Source: Methylophaga pinxianii | Lineage (GTDB): Bacteria > Pseudomonadota > Gammaproteobacteria > Nitrosococcales > Methylophagaceae | Reading direction: 5' to 3' | NCBI RefSeq assembly: GCF_020447225.1 | Contig: NZ_JAJAEO010000180.1 | Location: forward strand, 17,266 to 81,265 | DNA: 64,000 bases | Shown here: piece after piece, positions 19,793-29,403 of the stretch | How the letters are laid out: every line of letters begins with the position of its first letter | Numbering within the stretch: the stretch's first letter is position 1 | The notes under the pieces: generated by a model | Seen by the model: only the letters and a program-made list of their open reading frames with translations | The model's database searches: none | What the model was told of the DNA's origin: nothing | Program-made: the position numbers and the translations under genes

Positions 19793-21301
19793 ATGTGTGG
19801 AATCATTGGTATTGTAGGTCATTCTGAAGTTAATCAAGCGCTTTATGATGGTCTGACAGTTCAACAACATCGTGGTCAGGACGCTGCGGGAATCATGACA
19901 TGCGATCAAACCGGACGTTTTTATCTGCGCAAAGATAATGGTTTGGTAAAAGATGTGTTTCATACCCGTCATATGATCCGTCTCAAAGGTTCAATGGGGA
20001 TTGGACATATTCGATATCCGACCGCAGGTTGCTCAAACTCAGCTGAATCACAACCGTTTTATGTCAATTCTCCGTTTGGTATTGCACTGGCACACAATGG
20101 CAACCTGACAAACGCACAGGTTTTATCTGACCAGTTGTTCAAAAGTGATCGTCGTCATCTTAATACGGGTTCTGACTCCGAAGTTCTATTGAATATACTG
20201 GCCCACGAATTACAAACATCAGGAAAGCTTAAACCACAGCCGGAAGATATTTTTAAAGCAGTTGCGCAAGTTCATAAACGTTGTAAAGGAGCCTACGCTG
20301 TTGTCGCAATGATTGCCGGGGTCGGTATGCTGGCTTTCCGTGATCCTTATGGCATCCGTCCTGCAGTAATAGGCAAGCGCGAAACAGATTTAGGGACAGA
20401 ATATGTTGTTGCATCTGAAAGCGTTGCCATAGACACGCTTGATTTTGAATTAATGCGTGACGTACAGCCTGGAGAATGCATTTTTATCGATATGGAAGGC
20501 GGTTTCCATAGTCAACAATGTGCTGAAAACCCGATTAAATCACCGTGTATTTTTGAATACGTTTATTTTGCCCGCCCAGATTCCATGATGGATGGCATCT
20601 CTGTCCATAAAAGTCGGATGCGCATGGGGACAAAACTGGCGGAAAAAATTAAACGCGAATTCCCGGATCATGATATCGATGTGGTTATTCCGATTCCGGA
20701 CACCAGCCGGAGTGCCGCGCTGCAGCTCTCTTATGACTTAGGCGTGGTGTATCGCGAAGGGTTTATCAAAAATCGTTATATTGGCCGCACTTTTATTATG
20801 CCTGGTCAACAGCAACGTAAAAAATCTGTCCGCCAGAAGTTGAATGCGATTGATTTGGAGTTCCGTGACAAAAATGTGCTGTTAGTGGATGATTCCATCG
20901 TGCGTGGCACTACCTCACAACAAATTGTGCAAATGGCGCGTGATGCCGGCGCTAAAAAGGTTTATCTGGCTTCGGCTGCGCCGCCGGTCCGTTTCCCCAA
21001 TGTGTATGGCATAGATATGCCATCACCTTCAGAATTTGTTGCGCATAATCGTAATGTTGATCAAATTGCCGAAGAACTTGGCGTGGATTGGTTGATTTAT
21101 CAGGATCTGAAAGATCTGGTTGAAGCCATTAACAAGAAAAGTGATGTTGAGCGCTTTGATACTTCCTGTTTCGATGGTGATTACATCACCGGCGATATAG
21201 ATGAGACATACTTGTATTACATAGATGCGCTACGCAATGACACGTCAAAACAAAGCGCAGAAGAGGGTAATGTCACTATTGAGCTGCATAACGATGTCTA
21301 A
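19793..21301 (+). CDS. purF: Amidophosphoribosyltransferase
   Basis: First committed enzyme of purine synthesis, making phosphoribosylamine from PRPP and glutamine. It is an Ntn-type class II glutamine amidotransferase: the sequence begins MCGIIGIVG, so Cys2 becomes the N-terminal nucleophile after Met removal without a propeptide, as in E. coli. The N-terminal glutaminase domain also shows GHIRYPTAG and AHNGNLTN. The C-terminal phosphoribosyltransferase domain has the PRPP loop [16 protein letters not shown]. Length 502 is normal. It is coupled to cvpA (20 bases). Regulation by PurR was not evident from an operator search by eye. Confidence 0.96.
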   Translation: MCGIIGIVGHSEVNQALYDGLTVQQHRGQDAAGIMTCDQTGRFYLRKDNGLVKDVFHTRHMIRLKGSMGIGHIRYPTAGCSNSAESQPFYVNSPFGIALAHNGNLTNAQVLSDQLFKSDRRHLNTGSDSEVLLNILAHELQTSGKLKPQPEDIFKAVAQVHKRCKGAYAVVAMIAGVGMLAFRDPYGIRPAVIGKRETDLGTEYVVASESVAIDTLDFELMRDVQPGECIFIDMEGGFHSQQCAENPIKSPCIFEYVYFARPDSMMDGISVHKSRMRMGTKLAEKIKREFPDHDIDVVIPIPDTSRSAALQLSYDLGVVYREGFIKNRYIGRTFIMPGQQQRKKSVRQKLNAIDLEFRDKNVLLVDDSIVRGTTSQQIVQMARDAGAKKVYLASAAPPVRFPNVYGIDMPSPSEFVAHNRNVDQIAEELGVDWLIYQDLKDLVEAINKKSDVERFDTSCFDGDYITGDIDETYLYYIDALRNDTSKQSAEEGNVTIELHNDV

Positions 21302-21337
21302 ACAGTTCATTAAACACGAGCATTTCCAATCAGTTAT

Positions 21338-21378
21338 CCCTGCAGAATGCAGCAGGGACAAACAGCTTTTTGCTGTTT
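21338..21378 (+). repeat. Two hairpins between purF and yceD
   Basis: CCCTGC/GCAGGG (21338-21343 and 21352-21357, 8-base loop) is followed at once by AAACAGC-TTTTT-GCTGTTT (21360-21378). The second has its T-run in the loop, so neither is a textbook terminator. Together they may end purF transcription inefficiently. The second overlaps the -35 region proposed for yceD. Confidence 0.5.
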
Positions 21379-21398
21379 GATACCAATTCTTATATAAT
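21370..21398 (+). promoter_or_regulatory. Candidate promoter of the yceD-rpmF-fab block
   Basis: TTGCTG (21370-21375), 17 bases, TATAAT (21393-21398): a consensus -10 and a half-matching -35. The predicted start would fall at about 21405, only a few bases before the yceD ATG at 21409, so the mRNA would be nearly leaderless. No Shine-Dalgarno precedes that ATG, which agrees. Confidence 0.5.
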
Positions 21399-21408
21399 CC
21401 CGTCGATT

Positions 21409-21927
21409 ATGCATCAGCAATTACCAAAAGAGATTGACCCGTTTCGTTTTGCTCATAGCGGTTTACAGATAGCCGGAGAAATTCCCGTCAGTAAAATGCC
21501 GCGATTGAGTGAAATGCTTTATGACGATTCGGGGATAGTTTCTGTTGATATGCAGTTTGATATTGATACAACGGGCACGCCTTATATGCGTGGCCAATTT
21601 GCGGTAACAGTTAATCTGCTCTGCGAGCGTTGTATGGAGCCGATGGCGCATACCATGAGCATCAATACTAAATTGGCCCTGGTTCGGCATGAAGGAAAAA
21701 TCGAAGGGCTGGCTGAACAATATGAGCCCTGGATACTAAACGATGCAAAACAAGTTGATCCGGCGCAAATCGTCGAAGATGAGTTAATTCTCGCTTTGCC
21801 AATAGTGCCAAAACATGATTATTCCTGTTTGCCTGAGCAGTTGTGGCAGGCAGGAGAAGAGGAAATTGAGCCTGAGAAACCAGTCTCACCGTTTGCAGTG
21901 TTATCTGCATTGAAATCGAAAAAGTAA
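21409..21927 (+). CDS. yceD: DUF177/YceD family protein, large-subunit rRNA accumulation factor
   Basis: YceD (DUF177) proteins are linked with 23S rRNA accumulation and occur almost always just before rpmF, as here. The frame is open from 21370, but the family N-terminus begins at the ATG at 21409 (LPKEIDPFRFAHSGLQIAGEIPV), giving 172 residues. A conserved CERCMEP pair of cysteines (about residues 67-70 of this form) and VEDELILALPIVPKHD near the C-terminus are family landmarks. rpmF follows 34 bases later with AGGAG. A consensus TATAAT lies 11 bases before the start, so translation may be near-leaderless. Confidence 0.9.
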   Translation: MHQQLPKEIDPFRFAHSGLQIAGEIPVSKMPRLSEMLYDDSGIVSVDMQFDIDTTGTPYMRGQFAVTVNLLCERCMEPMAHTMSINTKLALVRHEGKIEGLAEQYEPWILNDAKQVDPAQIVEDELILALPIVPKHDYSCLPEQLWQAGEEEIEPEKPVSPFAVLSALKSKK

Positions 21928-21961
21928 TTTATTTATCGTATTGGGTTTAGGAGTTTAAGCC

Positions 21962-22141
21962 ATGGCTGTTCAAAAGAGTAAAAAGAGTCCTTCACGTCGC
22001 GGCATGCGTCGTTCACATGATGCATTAACTGAATCAACATTGTCTGTTGACTCAACGTCAGGTGAATTACACCGTCGTCACCACGTTACAGCTGACGGTT
22101 ACTACCGTGGCCGCAAAGTTATTGCTGACAAGAGTGAATAA
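21962..22141 (+). CDS. rpmF: 50S ribosomal protein bL32
   Basis: A 59-residue basic ribosomal protein. It begins [20 protein letters not shown], the classic L32 N-terminus, and ends in [14 protein letters not shown]. The zinc-ribbon cysteines found in some L32 proteins are absent, which is usual for gammaproteobacteria. The ATG has an AGGAG Shine-Dalgarno 10 bases upstream. It is placed between yceD and plsX, the conserved order that couples ribosome and fatty-acid synthesis genes. plsX follows 13 bases after the stop. Confidence 0.97.
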   Translation: MAVQKSKKSPSRRGMRRSHDALTESTLSVDSTSGELHRRHHVTADGYYRGRKVIADKSE

Positions 22142-22154
22142 GGCTTAACAGAAA

Positions 22155-23174
22155 TTGACTTTAACAATTTCGATCGACGCTATGGGCGGGGATCACGGAC
22201 CTCAAGTCGTGATCCCCGCTGCTATATCAACACTGGAAAGGCATAAGGATGTTGAGCTGATTTTGGTTGGTGATGAAGCCACCGTATCAGCTGAGTTAGC
22301 CAAACATCAGTTTGCCGACAAACATCGGATGAAAATTCATCATGCCTCCCAGACGGTAGGTATGGATGAACCTCCTTCATCAGCACTTCGCGGTAAGAAA
22401 GATTCTTCAATGCGTGTGGCCATTAATCTTGTAAAAGAGGGCCAGGCTGCTGCGTGCATTAGTGCCGGAAATACCGGTGCATTAATGGCTACAGCACGAT
22501 TCGTGTTGAAAACGCTGCCGGGAATTGAACGTCCAGCAATTATTACAGCATTACCGACTATGCGGGGACACACATACGTACTCGATCTGGGCGCAAATGT
22601 GGACTCAACTGCTGAGCATTTGGTGCAATTTGCTTTAATGGGCTCGGTTTTAGCGGAGTTAATTGACGGTAAACCAAATCCAACAGTAGGACTGCTGAAT
22701 GTTGGTGCTGAAGAAATTAAAGGTAATGAGCGAGTGAAGGAAGCGGCTCGTTTATTGGCCAAAACAGATTTGAACTATTATGGATTTGTTGAAGGTGATG
22801 GCCTTTATCATGGTGAGGTGGACGTATTAGTTTGTGATGGCTTTGTCGGCAATGTAGCGTTAAAAGCCAGTGAAGGTGTCGCGCATATGATTCGTCATTA
22901 TTTGCGTCAGGCTTTCAACCGCAACTGGTTTACCAAAATTGCCGGGCTCATTGCCTACCCTGTGCTGAAACATTTCAGTAAAGAGCTTGACCCGCGTGCC
23001 TTTAATGGAGCTAATCTGATTGGCCTGCAAGGAATTGTTATTAAAAGTCATGGTGGGGCGGATGCATTTGCTTTTGCCAATGCCATTAATATCGCCGTGC
23101 TTGAAGCCAGGAAAGATGTGCCAAAAAATATCACTAAACATCTTGAGACTCTTTTAGAGGAACAAGTGTTGTGA
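22155..23174 (+). CDS. plsX: Phosphate acyltransferase PlsX
   Basis: Converts acyl-ACP and phosphate to acyl-phosphate, the donor for PlsY in phospholipid synthesis; it is a peripheral membrane protein. Family motifs: the N-terminal [95 protein letters not shown]. Length 339 is typical. The start is a TTG at 22155 without a strong Shine-Dalgarno, so it may depend on translation of rpmF. It overlaps fabH by 4 bp (GTGA). Confidence 0.96.
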   Translation: MTLTISIDAMGGDHGPQVVIPAAISTLERHKDVELILVGDEATVSAELAKHQFADKHRMKIHHASQTVGMDEPPSSALRGKKDSSMRVAINLVKEGQAAACISAGNTGALMATARFVLKTLPGIERPAIITALPTMRGHTYVLDLGANVDSTAEHLVQFALMGSVLAELIDGKPNPTVGLLNVGAEEIKGNERVKEAARLLAKTDLNYYGFVEGDGLYHGEVDVLVCDGFVGNVALKASEGVAHMIRHYLRQAFNRNWFTKIAGLIAYPVLKHFSKELDPRAFNGANLIGLQGIVIKSHGGADAFAFANAINIAVLEARKDVPKNITKHLETLLEEQVL

Positions 23175-24130
23175 TTTATTCCAGAATTGCCGGGACGGGC
23201 AGCTACTTACCGGAAAAAATACTCACTAACATTGATTTAGAATCAATGGTTGAAACCAGTGATGAATGGATAACAGATCGCACAGGTATTAAAAAAAGAC
23301 ATATTGCCGCCATTGATGAAACCACAACGGATTTAGCTTATTACGCTGCTAAAGATGCCATTTCCGCTTCAGGTTTAAAGCATCGCGACATTGATATGAT
23401 TATTGTCGCCACCACCACGCCAACACGTGTATTTCCGAGTACAGCAGCGCTGGTCCAGCAAAAGCTGGGCATCCATGGTTGTCCAGCTTTTGATATTCAG
23501 GCGGTTTGTACGGGTTTTGTATACGCATTGACTGTGGCAGACAAGTTTATTAAATCCGGTAGTGCTAAAAATGTATTAGTCATCGGTGCAGAAACCTTGT
23601 CACGGATCGTGGACTGGACTGACCGCAATACCTGCGTATTATTTGGTGATGGAGCTGGTGCCGTCGTGCTTCAAGCTTCATCTGAAGCTGGCGTTTTATC
23701 GACCCATATTCACTGTGATGGCAGCTTTAATAATCTGCTACATGTCCCAACAGGACCTGGCAGTGCAATAACTGAAGATCCTGCTTATATTGAAATGCAG
23801 GGAAATGAAGTGTTCAAAATTGCTGTGAAAACGCTTAGCAAAATTGTCGATGAAACACTTGATGCAAACCAACTAGATAAACAAGATATTGATTGGCTGA
23901 TTCCACATCAGGCTAATATCCGAATTATTGCAGCCACAGCCAAAAAATTGAGTATGTCTATGGACAGTGTTGTCGTCACTGTTCAGGATCATGGTAATAC
24001 CTCTGCGGCATCTATCCCACTGGCACTTGATGTGGCTGTGCGTGATGGTCGCATCAAACGTGGAGAAACATTATTGTTCGAAGCGTTTGGTGGAGGATTT
24101 ACCTGGGGCTCGGCGCTCGTCAAATTTTAA
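23171..24130 (+). CDS. fabH: Beta-ketoacyl-ACP synthase III
   Basis: Starts fatty-acid elongation by condensing acetyl-CoA with malonyl-ACP. The Cys-His-Asn triad is intact at Cys113 ([11 protein letters not shown]), His246 ([11 protein letters not shown]) and Asn276 ([11 protein letters not shown]). The C-terminus has [19 protein letters not shown]. Length 319 matches FabH. It starts with GTG inside the plsX stop overlap, so the two are probably translationally coupled. It heads the fabH-fabD-fabG-acpP-fabF cluster in the usual gammaproteobacterial order. Confidence 0.97.
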   Translation: MIYSRIAGTGSYLPEKILTNIDLESMVETSDEWITDRTGIKKRHIAAIDETTTDLAYYAAKDAISASGLKHRDIDMIIVATTTPTRVFPSTAALVQQKLGIHGCPAFDIQAVCTGFVYALTVADKFIKSGSAKNVLVIGAETLSRIVDWTDRNTCVLFGDGAGAVVLQASSEAGVLSTHIHCDGSFNNLLHVPTGPGSAITEDPAYIEMQGNEVFKIAVKTLSKIVDETLDANQLDKQDIDWLIPHQANIRIIAATAKKLSMSMDSVVVTVQDHGNTSAASIPLALDVAVRDGRIKRGETLLFEAFGGGFTWGSALVKF

Positions 24131-24147
24131 TCTGAGGTATTTTATCA

Positions 24148-25083
24148 ATGCATTCAGCGTTTATTTTCCCCGGCCAAGGTTCACAGTCAGTGTCCATGCT
24201 TGCCGAGTTATCTGAATCTTTTCCGCAAGTACAACAAACATTTGCCGAAGCCAGTGAGGTGCTTGGGTATGATTTATGGTCATTAGTGCAAAATGGACCT
24301 GAAAGCGAACTTAATCAGACAGACAAAACCCAACCAGCCATGCTGGCTGCCGGAATTGCTGTCTGGAGATGCTGGCAAGCTATGAGTGACTATAAACCTG
24401 CTTATTTTGCTGGTCATAGCTTAGGAGAATATACAGCGTTGGTGGCAGCTGAGGCGCTGGATTTTAAAGCCGCTATCAAACTGGTTGAAAAACGCGGTCA
24501 ATTAATGCAGCAAGCGGTTCCAGCAGGTGAAGGCGCTATGGCGGCCATCCTGGGATTGGAGGATGATGCAGTAAAAGCAGTTTGTGAGCAGGCCAGTGTT
24601 GAGGGCATTGTTGAAGCCGTCAATTTTAATTCACCTGGTCAGGTGGTGATCGCCGGTAGCAAAGCTGCTGTTGATAAAGCCGTTGAAATTGCGACCGAAA
24701 ATGGCGCCAAACGAGCTTTGTTATTGCCGGTTAGCGTGCCTTCTCATTGTGCTTTAATGCGTCCGGCTGCCGAAGAACTATCTAAAGAACTGGAATCAAT
24801 AACTATTCAAGCCCCACAAATCCCAGTGATTCATAATGCCAGTGTAACGACTACAGTCAACCCTGTTGAAATTCGTCAATTATTGGCAAAACAGTTGTAT
24901 AACCCGGTACGTTGGGTTGAAACAGTTGAATGGCTAACGGCAAACGGAGTAGATACACTGGTTGAGTGTGGGCCAGGTAAGGTATTGGCAGGATTAAGTA
25001 AACGTATCGATAAAAGTTTGCAGGCTTTACCTATATTTGATTCGGTAACGCTGCAGAAAACCCAAGAAGCATTAGGAGAATAA
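24148..25083 (+). CDS. fabD: Malonyl-CoA:ACP transacylase
   Basis: Transfers malonyl from CoA to ACP for chain elongation. It begins with the family FPGQGSQSVSML. The nucleophile is Ser91 in AGHSLGEYTALVAA and the catalytic base is His200 in VSVPSHCALMRPA; the malonate-binding Gln is in PGQGSQ and Arg in KRGQLMQQAVP. Length 311 is standard. The gene lies 17 bases after fabH and 2 bases before fabG, with short ribosome sites, so it is translated from the same message. Confidence 0.97.
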   Translation: MHSAFIFPGQGSQSVSMLAELSESFPQVQQTFAEASEVLGYDLWSLVQNGPESELNQTDKTQPAMLAAGIAVWRCWQAMSDYKPAYFAGHSLGEYTALVAAEALDFKAAIKLVEKRGQLMQQAVPAGEGAMAAILGLEDDAVKAVCEQASVEGIVEAVNFNSPGQVVIAGSKAAVDKAVEIATENGAKRALLLPVSVPSHCALMRPAAEELSKELESITIQAPQIPVIHNASVTTTVNPVEIRQLLAKQLYNPVRWVETVEWLTANGVDTLVECGPGKVLAGLSKRIDKSLQALPIFDSVTLQKTQEALGE

Positions 25084-25085
25084 TA

Positions 25086-25829
25086 ATGAGCCTTCAAGGT
25101 AAAGTTGCTTTGGTAACAGGTGCCACTCGTGGTATCGGGCGAGCGATTGCGTTGAGTCTGGGCGAGCAGGGAGCAACTGTAATCGGAACTGCTACCTCAG
25201 AAAACGGTGCCGCAGCTATCAGTGACTATCTACAATCTGCAGGCATTCAAGGCAGAGGTATGGTGTTAAATGTCACTCAGGAATCAGCCATTGATGCTGT
25301 CGTAACAGCAATCGAAACAGAATTTGCCGCACCAGATATTCTGGTCAATAACGCCGGTATTACTCGTGATAATTTACTTATGCGAATGAAAGACGAGGAA
25401 TGGGACGAAATTATTAATACCAATCTCACCCCCATTTTTAAATTAAGTAAACGTTGTGTTCGGGCAATGACAAAAGCACGTTGGGGCCGAATTATTAATA
25501 TTACTTCTGTTGTTGGAGTAATGGGCAATGCCGGCCAAACCAATTATGCTGCAGCTAAAGCAGGCGTTATTGGCTTTAGCAAGTCACTTGCACGTGAGGT
25601 TGGGGCTCGTGGTATTACTGTAAACAGTGTTGCTCCGGGCTTTATTGATACCGATATGACCAGTGGTTTGCCAGAAGCGCACAAAACGGCATTACTGGAA
25701 CAGGTGCCGGTAAAACGCCTCGGTGAGGCAGAAGAAATTGCCGCTGCGGTCAGCTTTTTAGCCAGTCCTTTAGCAGGATATATTACCGGCGAAACGCTGC
25801 ACGTAAATGGCGGCATGTATATGAATTAA
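25086..25829 (+). CDS. fabG: 3-oxoacyl-ACP reductase
   Basis: NADPH-dependent reductase for the first reduction step of fatty-acid elongation. It is a classical SDR: the nucleotide motif VTGATRGIGRAIA near the N-terminus, NNAGITRDNLLMRMKDEEW, and the catalytic Ser141, Tyr154 and Lys158 (NYAAAKAG). The C-terminus ends GYITGETLHVNGGMYMN, characteristic of FabG. Length 247. It begins 2 bases after fabD. A 138-bp gap with a candidate promoter follows before acpP. Confidence 0.97.
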   Translation: MSLQGKVALVTGATRGIGRAIALSLGEQGATVIGTATSENGAAAISDYLQSAGIQGRGMVLNVTQESAIDAVVTAIETEFAAPDILVNNAGITRDNLLMRMKDEEWDEIINTNLTPIFKLSKRCVRAMTKARWGRIINITSVVGVMGNAGQTNYAAAKAGVIGFSKSLAREVGARGITVNSVAPGFIDTDMTSGLPEAHKTALLEQVPVKRLGEAEEIAAAVSFLASPLAGYITGETLHVNGGMYMN

Positions 25830-25894
25830 GGGCCTGAATCTGCTGAGACTTAGGTTTTTTATTGTGGAGATATTTTTCGGACAAGGCTTCCAGC

Positions 25895-25923
25895 TTGTCT
25901 CCGCAGTGCTCGCACTATAAAAT
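25895..25923 (+). promoter_or_regulatory. Candidate acpP promoter
   Basis: TTGTCT (25895-25900), a 17-base spacer and TAAAAT (25918-25923) lie about 45 bases before the acpP ATG. acpP usually has its own strong promoter because ACP is very abundant. A 6-bp hairpin GACAAG/CTTGTC at 25880-25899 overlaps the -35. Confidence 0.45.
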
Positions 25924-25967
25924 GCCAGCACGTTGTTTGTACTTAACCACCAAAGGAAACAGATGTT

Positions 25968-26204
25968 ATGAGTGATATTGAAGCTCGAGTAAAAGAAATT
26001 GTTGTCGAACAATTAGGTGTAAATGCCGATGAAGTAACTGCCGATGCTTCATTTATTGATGATCTGGGTGCTGACTCGCTGGACACTGTTGAGCTGGTTA
26101 TGGCATTGGAAGAAGCATTTGAATGTGAAATTCCTGATGAAGAAGCTGAAAAGATCACTACAGTAAAAGAAGCCGTCGCTTATATTAATTCTGTTCAGTC
26201 TTAA
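25968..26204 (+). CDS. acpP: Acyl carrier protein
   Basis: Small acidic carrier that holds growing acyl chains on a phosphopantetheine arm. The 78-residue sequence matches the common type: [15 protein letters not shown] at the start and [20 protein letters not shown] with the modified Ser37. It is placed between fabG and fabF, as usual. A long, strong hairpin lies between acpP and fabF and probably sets the much higher level of acpP message relative to fabF. Confidence 0.98.
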   Translation: MSDIEARVKEIVVEQLGVNADEVTADASFIDDLGADSLDTVELVMALEEAFECEIPDEEAEKITTVKEAVAYINSVQS

Positions 26205-26224
26205 TATTACAGATTGCTTCAGAT

Positions 26225-26261
26225 GTAGCCGTCTAGTATGCAGGTCATGCTAGACGGCTAC
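26225..26261 (+). terminator. 16-bp hairpin in the acpP-fabF gap, likely attenuator
   Basis: GTAGCCGTCTAGTATG (26225-26240) pairs with CATGCTAGACGGCTAC (26246-26261) with a single G-U pair and a 5-base loop. It is followed by GTTGTATCT and not by a full T-run, so it is better read as a partial terminator or RNA-stabilising/processing stem for acpP mRNA than as a full stop. Confidence 0.65.
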
Positions 26262-26298
26262 GTTGTATCTATAGACAAGATTTGTATGAGGAAAACTG

Positions 26299-27540
26299 AT
26301 GTCTAAAAGACGCGTTGTCGTTACCGGGCTTGGCGCGGTAACACCAGTCGGTTTATCGGTGGTCGAAAGCTGGGAAAATATCCTGGCAGGCAAAAGTGGT
26401 GTTGCACCGATCACATCATTTGATGTGACCGATTTTCCGGTTCGTTTTGGTGCCAGCGTCAAAGGCTTTGATGTCGAGACAGTTATTTCTCGTAAAGACG
26501 CAAAAAAAATGGATACCTTTATTCACTATGGCATTGCTGCAGCAGTCGAAGCAATTAAAGATGCTGGTTTGGAAGTGAATGATGCCAATGCTGAACGTAT
26601 TGGGGTCGCTATTGGCTCCGGTATTGGTGGATTGCCCGGTATCGAGGCTGGATATGATAGCTTTCTGAATGGCGGTCCTCGCAAGATTTCCCCGTTCTTT
26701 GTGCCGAGTAATATCATCAATATGATCTCCGGTAATTTATCGATTATGTACGGTATGAAAGGGCCTAACACCGCTATTGTTACTGCCTGCTCAACCGGAA
26801 CACACTGTATTTCGGCTGCCGGTCGCATGATTCAATACGGTGATGCTGATGTAATGATTGCCGGTGGTGCTGAAATGGCCACATCAAAAACCGGATTAGG
26901 TGGATTTGCTGCTGCACGCGCCTTATCTACTCGTAATGACGACCCCACAACTGCCAGCCGACCCTGGGATAAAGATCGTGATGGTTTTGTTTTAGGCGAT
27001 GGTGCAGGTGTCGTTGTTCTGGAAGAATACGAATATGCGAAAAAGCGTGGTGCTACTATCTATGCCGAATTGATTGGTTCCGGTATGAGCAGTGATGCTT
27101 ATCATATGACGATGCCATCTCAAGGTGGCGAGGGTGCCGCACGCTGTATGGTTAATGCAATGAATGATGCAGGGATTAACCCTGAAGACATCCATTATAT
27201 TAACGCCCATGGCACATCAACCCCTGCTGGTGATGTGGCTGAAACTCAGGCCATTAAAACGGCTATGGGACATTCAGCTCAAAAAGTTGCAGTGAGCTCA
27301 ACCAAATCAATGATAGGGCACTTATTAGGTGCTGCCGGTGGCGTTGAAGCTGTATTCAGTGTTTTGGCAATCCGAGATCAAGTGGCTCCGCCGACTATCA
27401 ATTTGGATAACCCGGATGAAGCTTGTGATCTCGACTATGTTCCGCATACCGCACGCGAAATGCCAATCGATATAGCGATGTCAAATTCATTTGGTTTCGG
27501 CGGCACCAACGGTACTGTTATTTTCAAAAAACTCCGTTAG
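26299..27540 (+). CDS. fabF: Beta-ketoacyl-ACP synthase II
   Basis: Elongating condensing enzyme of fatty-acid synthesis, important for making cis-vaccenate from palmitoleate. The Cys-His-His triad is present: Cys164 ([10 protein letters not shown]), His304 ([11 protein letters not shown]) and His341 ([11 protein letters not shown]). N-terminal [15 protein letters not shown] and C-terminal [16 protein letters not shown] are typical. Length 413. A GAGGAAA ribosome site precedes the ATG. pabC begins 10 bases after the stop. Confidence 0.97.
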   Translation: MSKRRVVVTGLGAVTPVGLSVVESWENILAGKSGVAPITSFDVTDFPVRFGASVKGFDVETVISRKDAKKMDTFIHYGIAAAVEAIKDAGLEVNDANAERIGVAIGSGIGGLPGIEAGYDSFLNGGPRKISPFFVPSNIINMISGNLSIMYGMKGPNTAIVTACSTGTHCISAAGRMIQYGDADVMIAGGAEMATSKTGLGGFAAARALSTRNDDPTTASRPWDKDRDGFVLGDGAGVVVLEEYEYAKKRGATIYAELIGSGMSSDAYHMTMPSQGGEGAARCMVNAMNDAGINPEDIHYINAHGTSTPAGDVAETQAIKTAMGHSAQKVAVSSTKSMIGHLLGAAGGVEAVFSVLAIRDQVAPPTINLDNPDEACDLDYVPHTAREMPIDIAMSNSFGFGGTNGTVIFKKLR

Positions 27541-27550
27541 TGGACACGAC

Positions 27551-28381
27551 ATGATTCTGATTAACGGCCACCCCGAAAACAGAATCGATATCGCTGATCG
27601 TGGTTTGCAATATGGCGATGGTTTATTTGAAACCATCGCCTATCGCAATGGCCAACTCGAATATTTTTCCCAACACATTTCCAGACTGCTTGAAGGCTGT
27701 AAACGGCTGAAAATTGCTTTTCCCGATACCTTACAACGAGCGCTTAAAACAGATATTGATATTATTTGTCATCAATTGACTCATGATGCTGTCATCAAAA
27801 TCATCATTACCCGTGGTTCAGGCGGACGAGGTTATCGCTACCAGTCAACTATGCAGACTACGCGTATTGTCAGTACGCATGCAATGCCGGTTTATCCTGC
27901 TATCAATAATTCTGGCATTAGTGTTCGTATTTGCCAGCAGCGCCTATCAATAAACCCCTCCTTAGCTGGAATAAAACATCTTAATCGCCTGGAACAGGTC
28001 CTGGCACGTAATGAGTGGCAGGATGAACAGATTGCTGAGGGATTAATGTTGGATTATCGGGATCATTTGATTGAAGGCACCATGTCTAATGTCTTTTTGG
28101 TACAAAATAATGAATTGTGGACGGCTGAGCTTTCAAACGCCGGGATCGCTGGTATCATGCGTCAGACGTTGATTGAAATCGCTGGTCGACTGGAATTACC
28201 ACTACATACTACTTCATTGATACTTGATAACCTCAAACAAGCTGATGAAGTGTTTATCTGCAACAGTCTAATCGGTATCTGGCCTGTGACATATATTACC
28301 GATCTTGATTTGGATTTATGCCACGGTCCTGTCACCCAAAAGCTGCAGAATGCCCTGAATTCACTAAATACAGATAAATGA
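27551..28381 (+). CDS. pabC: Aminodeoxychorismate lyase
   Basis: PLP enzyme of the class IV aminotransferase fold that converts 4-amino-4-deoxychorismate to p-aminobenzoate and pyruvate for folate synthesis. Motifs: DRGLQYGDGLFETIAYRNGQ, ITRGSGGRGY, IKHLNRLEQVLARNEW containing the PLP lysine, and EGTMSNVFLV. The open frame reaches back to 27491, inside fabF, but the ATG at 27551 gives the normal N-terminus (276 residues). It lies in the conserved fabF-pabC-mltG-tmk-holB order and overlaps mltG by 4 bp. Confidence 0.95.
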   Translation: MILINGHPENRIDIADRGLQYGDGLFETIAYRNGQLEYFSQHISRLLEGCKRLKIAFPDTLQRALKTDIDIICHQLTHDAVIKIIITRGSGGRGYRYQSTMQTTRIVSTHAMPVYPAINNSGISVRICQQRLSINPSLAGIKHLNRLEQVLARNEWQDEQIAEGLMLDYRDHLIEGTMSNVFLVQNNELWTAELSNAGIAGIMRQTLIEIAGRLELPLHTTSLILDNLKQADEVFICNSLIGIWPVTYITDLDLDLCHGPVTQKLQNALNSLNTDK

Positions 28382-29403
28382 AAATACCTATATATATTAA
28401 ACTGCTTTTTTTACTGATAATTGCCGCAATTATCGCTCTGGTTGCATGGAGTGAATATCAGCGTTTTCTTCATCAGCCGGTCAACATGGTGGAACAAGAG
28501 ACCATTTTCACTATCTATCCTGGTGATAATATCAGCAAAGTCAGTCAACGATTATACGACAAGGGACTCAGTCCGGTTCCCAGCATTTATCTGGATATTT
28601 ATGCTCGGCTGCAGGGCAATGCTCAACAAATCAAAGCTGGTGAATACAAGATTGAGTCGGATGCAACATTACCCACACTGTTAAAGTTATTTATCAGTGG
28701 CAAAGTCGTTCAATACTCATTGACGATCGTTGAGGGTATGACCGCCAAACAATTATTTGAAAAAATGCAGGCTCATCCCAAGTTAAAAATCACTTTGCCC
28801 GAGCTCAATAATGAAACGGTTCGCCAGGCATTGTCGATTGAAAATGAACTGGTTGAAGGCTGGTTTTTACCAGAGACTTATCATTTTCCCGCTAATACTA
28901 CTGATGTCCAATTTTTACGCCGAGCTCATCAAAAAATGCAAAATCAGCTGGATATTATCTGGCAGCAGATGACTGAGAATTTGCCCTATGATTCGGCATA
29001 TGAAGTATTGATTATGGCCTCTATCATTGAAAAAGAGAGCGCTATCCCACAGGAACGACCTGAAATTGCGGGTGTGTTTGTCAGACGACTGGAAAAAGGC
29101 ATGCGTTTACAGACAGATCCCACCGTTATCTATGGTATGGGCGAAAATTATGATGGCAATATCCGTAAAAAAGATTTGCAAACCGATACGCCTTACAATA
29201 CCTATACACGCTTCGGCTTGCCACCAACGCCAATATGTTTGCCCAGTAAAGAGTCCATTGAAGCAGCGATGAATCCTGCTGCAGGAAACAGCCTTTATTT
29301 TGTTGCCGGGGCCGAAAACGGCGGTCATGTTTTTTCTGACAATCTGGAAGACCATAACCGAGCTGTAAGACAATATTGGAATGAGATGCAGTTAACAAAA
29401 TGA
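28378..29403 (+). CDS. mltG: Endolytic peptidoglycan transglycosylase MltG
   Basis: Inner-membrane lytic transglycosylase that cuts nascent glycan strands and helps set their length. It has one N-terminal transmembrane helix (about residues 5-25), a LysM-like segment with FTIYPGDNISKVSQRLYDKG, and the YceG catalytic domain with the essential Glu in IMASIIEKESAIP. Later landmarks are LQTDPTVIYGMG, YNTYTRFGLPPTPICLPSK and LYFVAGAENGGHVFSD. Length 341 is typical. ATGA overlaps link it to both pabC and tmk, so the block is one translation-coupled unit. Confidence 0.96.
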   Translation: MKIPIYIKLLFLLIIAAIIALVAWSEYQRFLHQPVNMVEQETIFTIYPGDNISKVSQRLYDKGLSPVPSIYLDIYARLQGNAQQIKAGEYKIESDATLPTLLKLFISGKVVQYSLTIVEGMTAKQLFEKMQAHPKLKITLPELNNETVRQALSIENELVEGWFLPETYHFPANTTDVQFLRRAHQKMQNQLDIIWQQMTENLPYDSAYEVLIMASIIEKESAIPQERPEIAGVFVRRLEKGMRLQTDPTVIYGMGENYDGNIRKKDLQTDTPYNTYTRFGLPPTPICLPSKESIEAAMNPAAGNSLYFVAGAENGGHVFSDNLEDHNRAVRQYWNEMQLTK

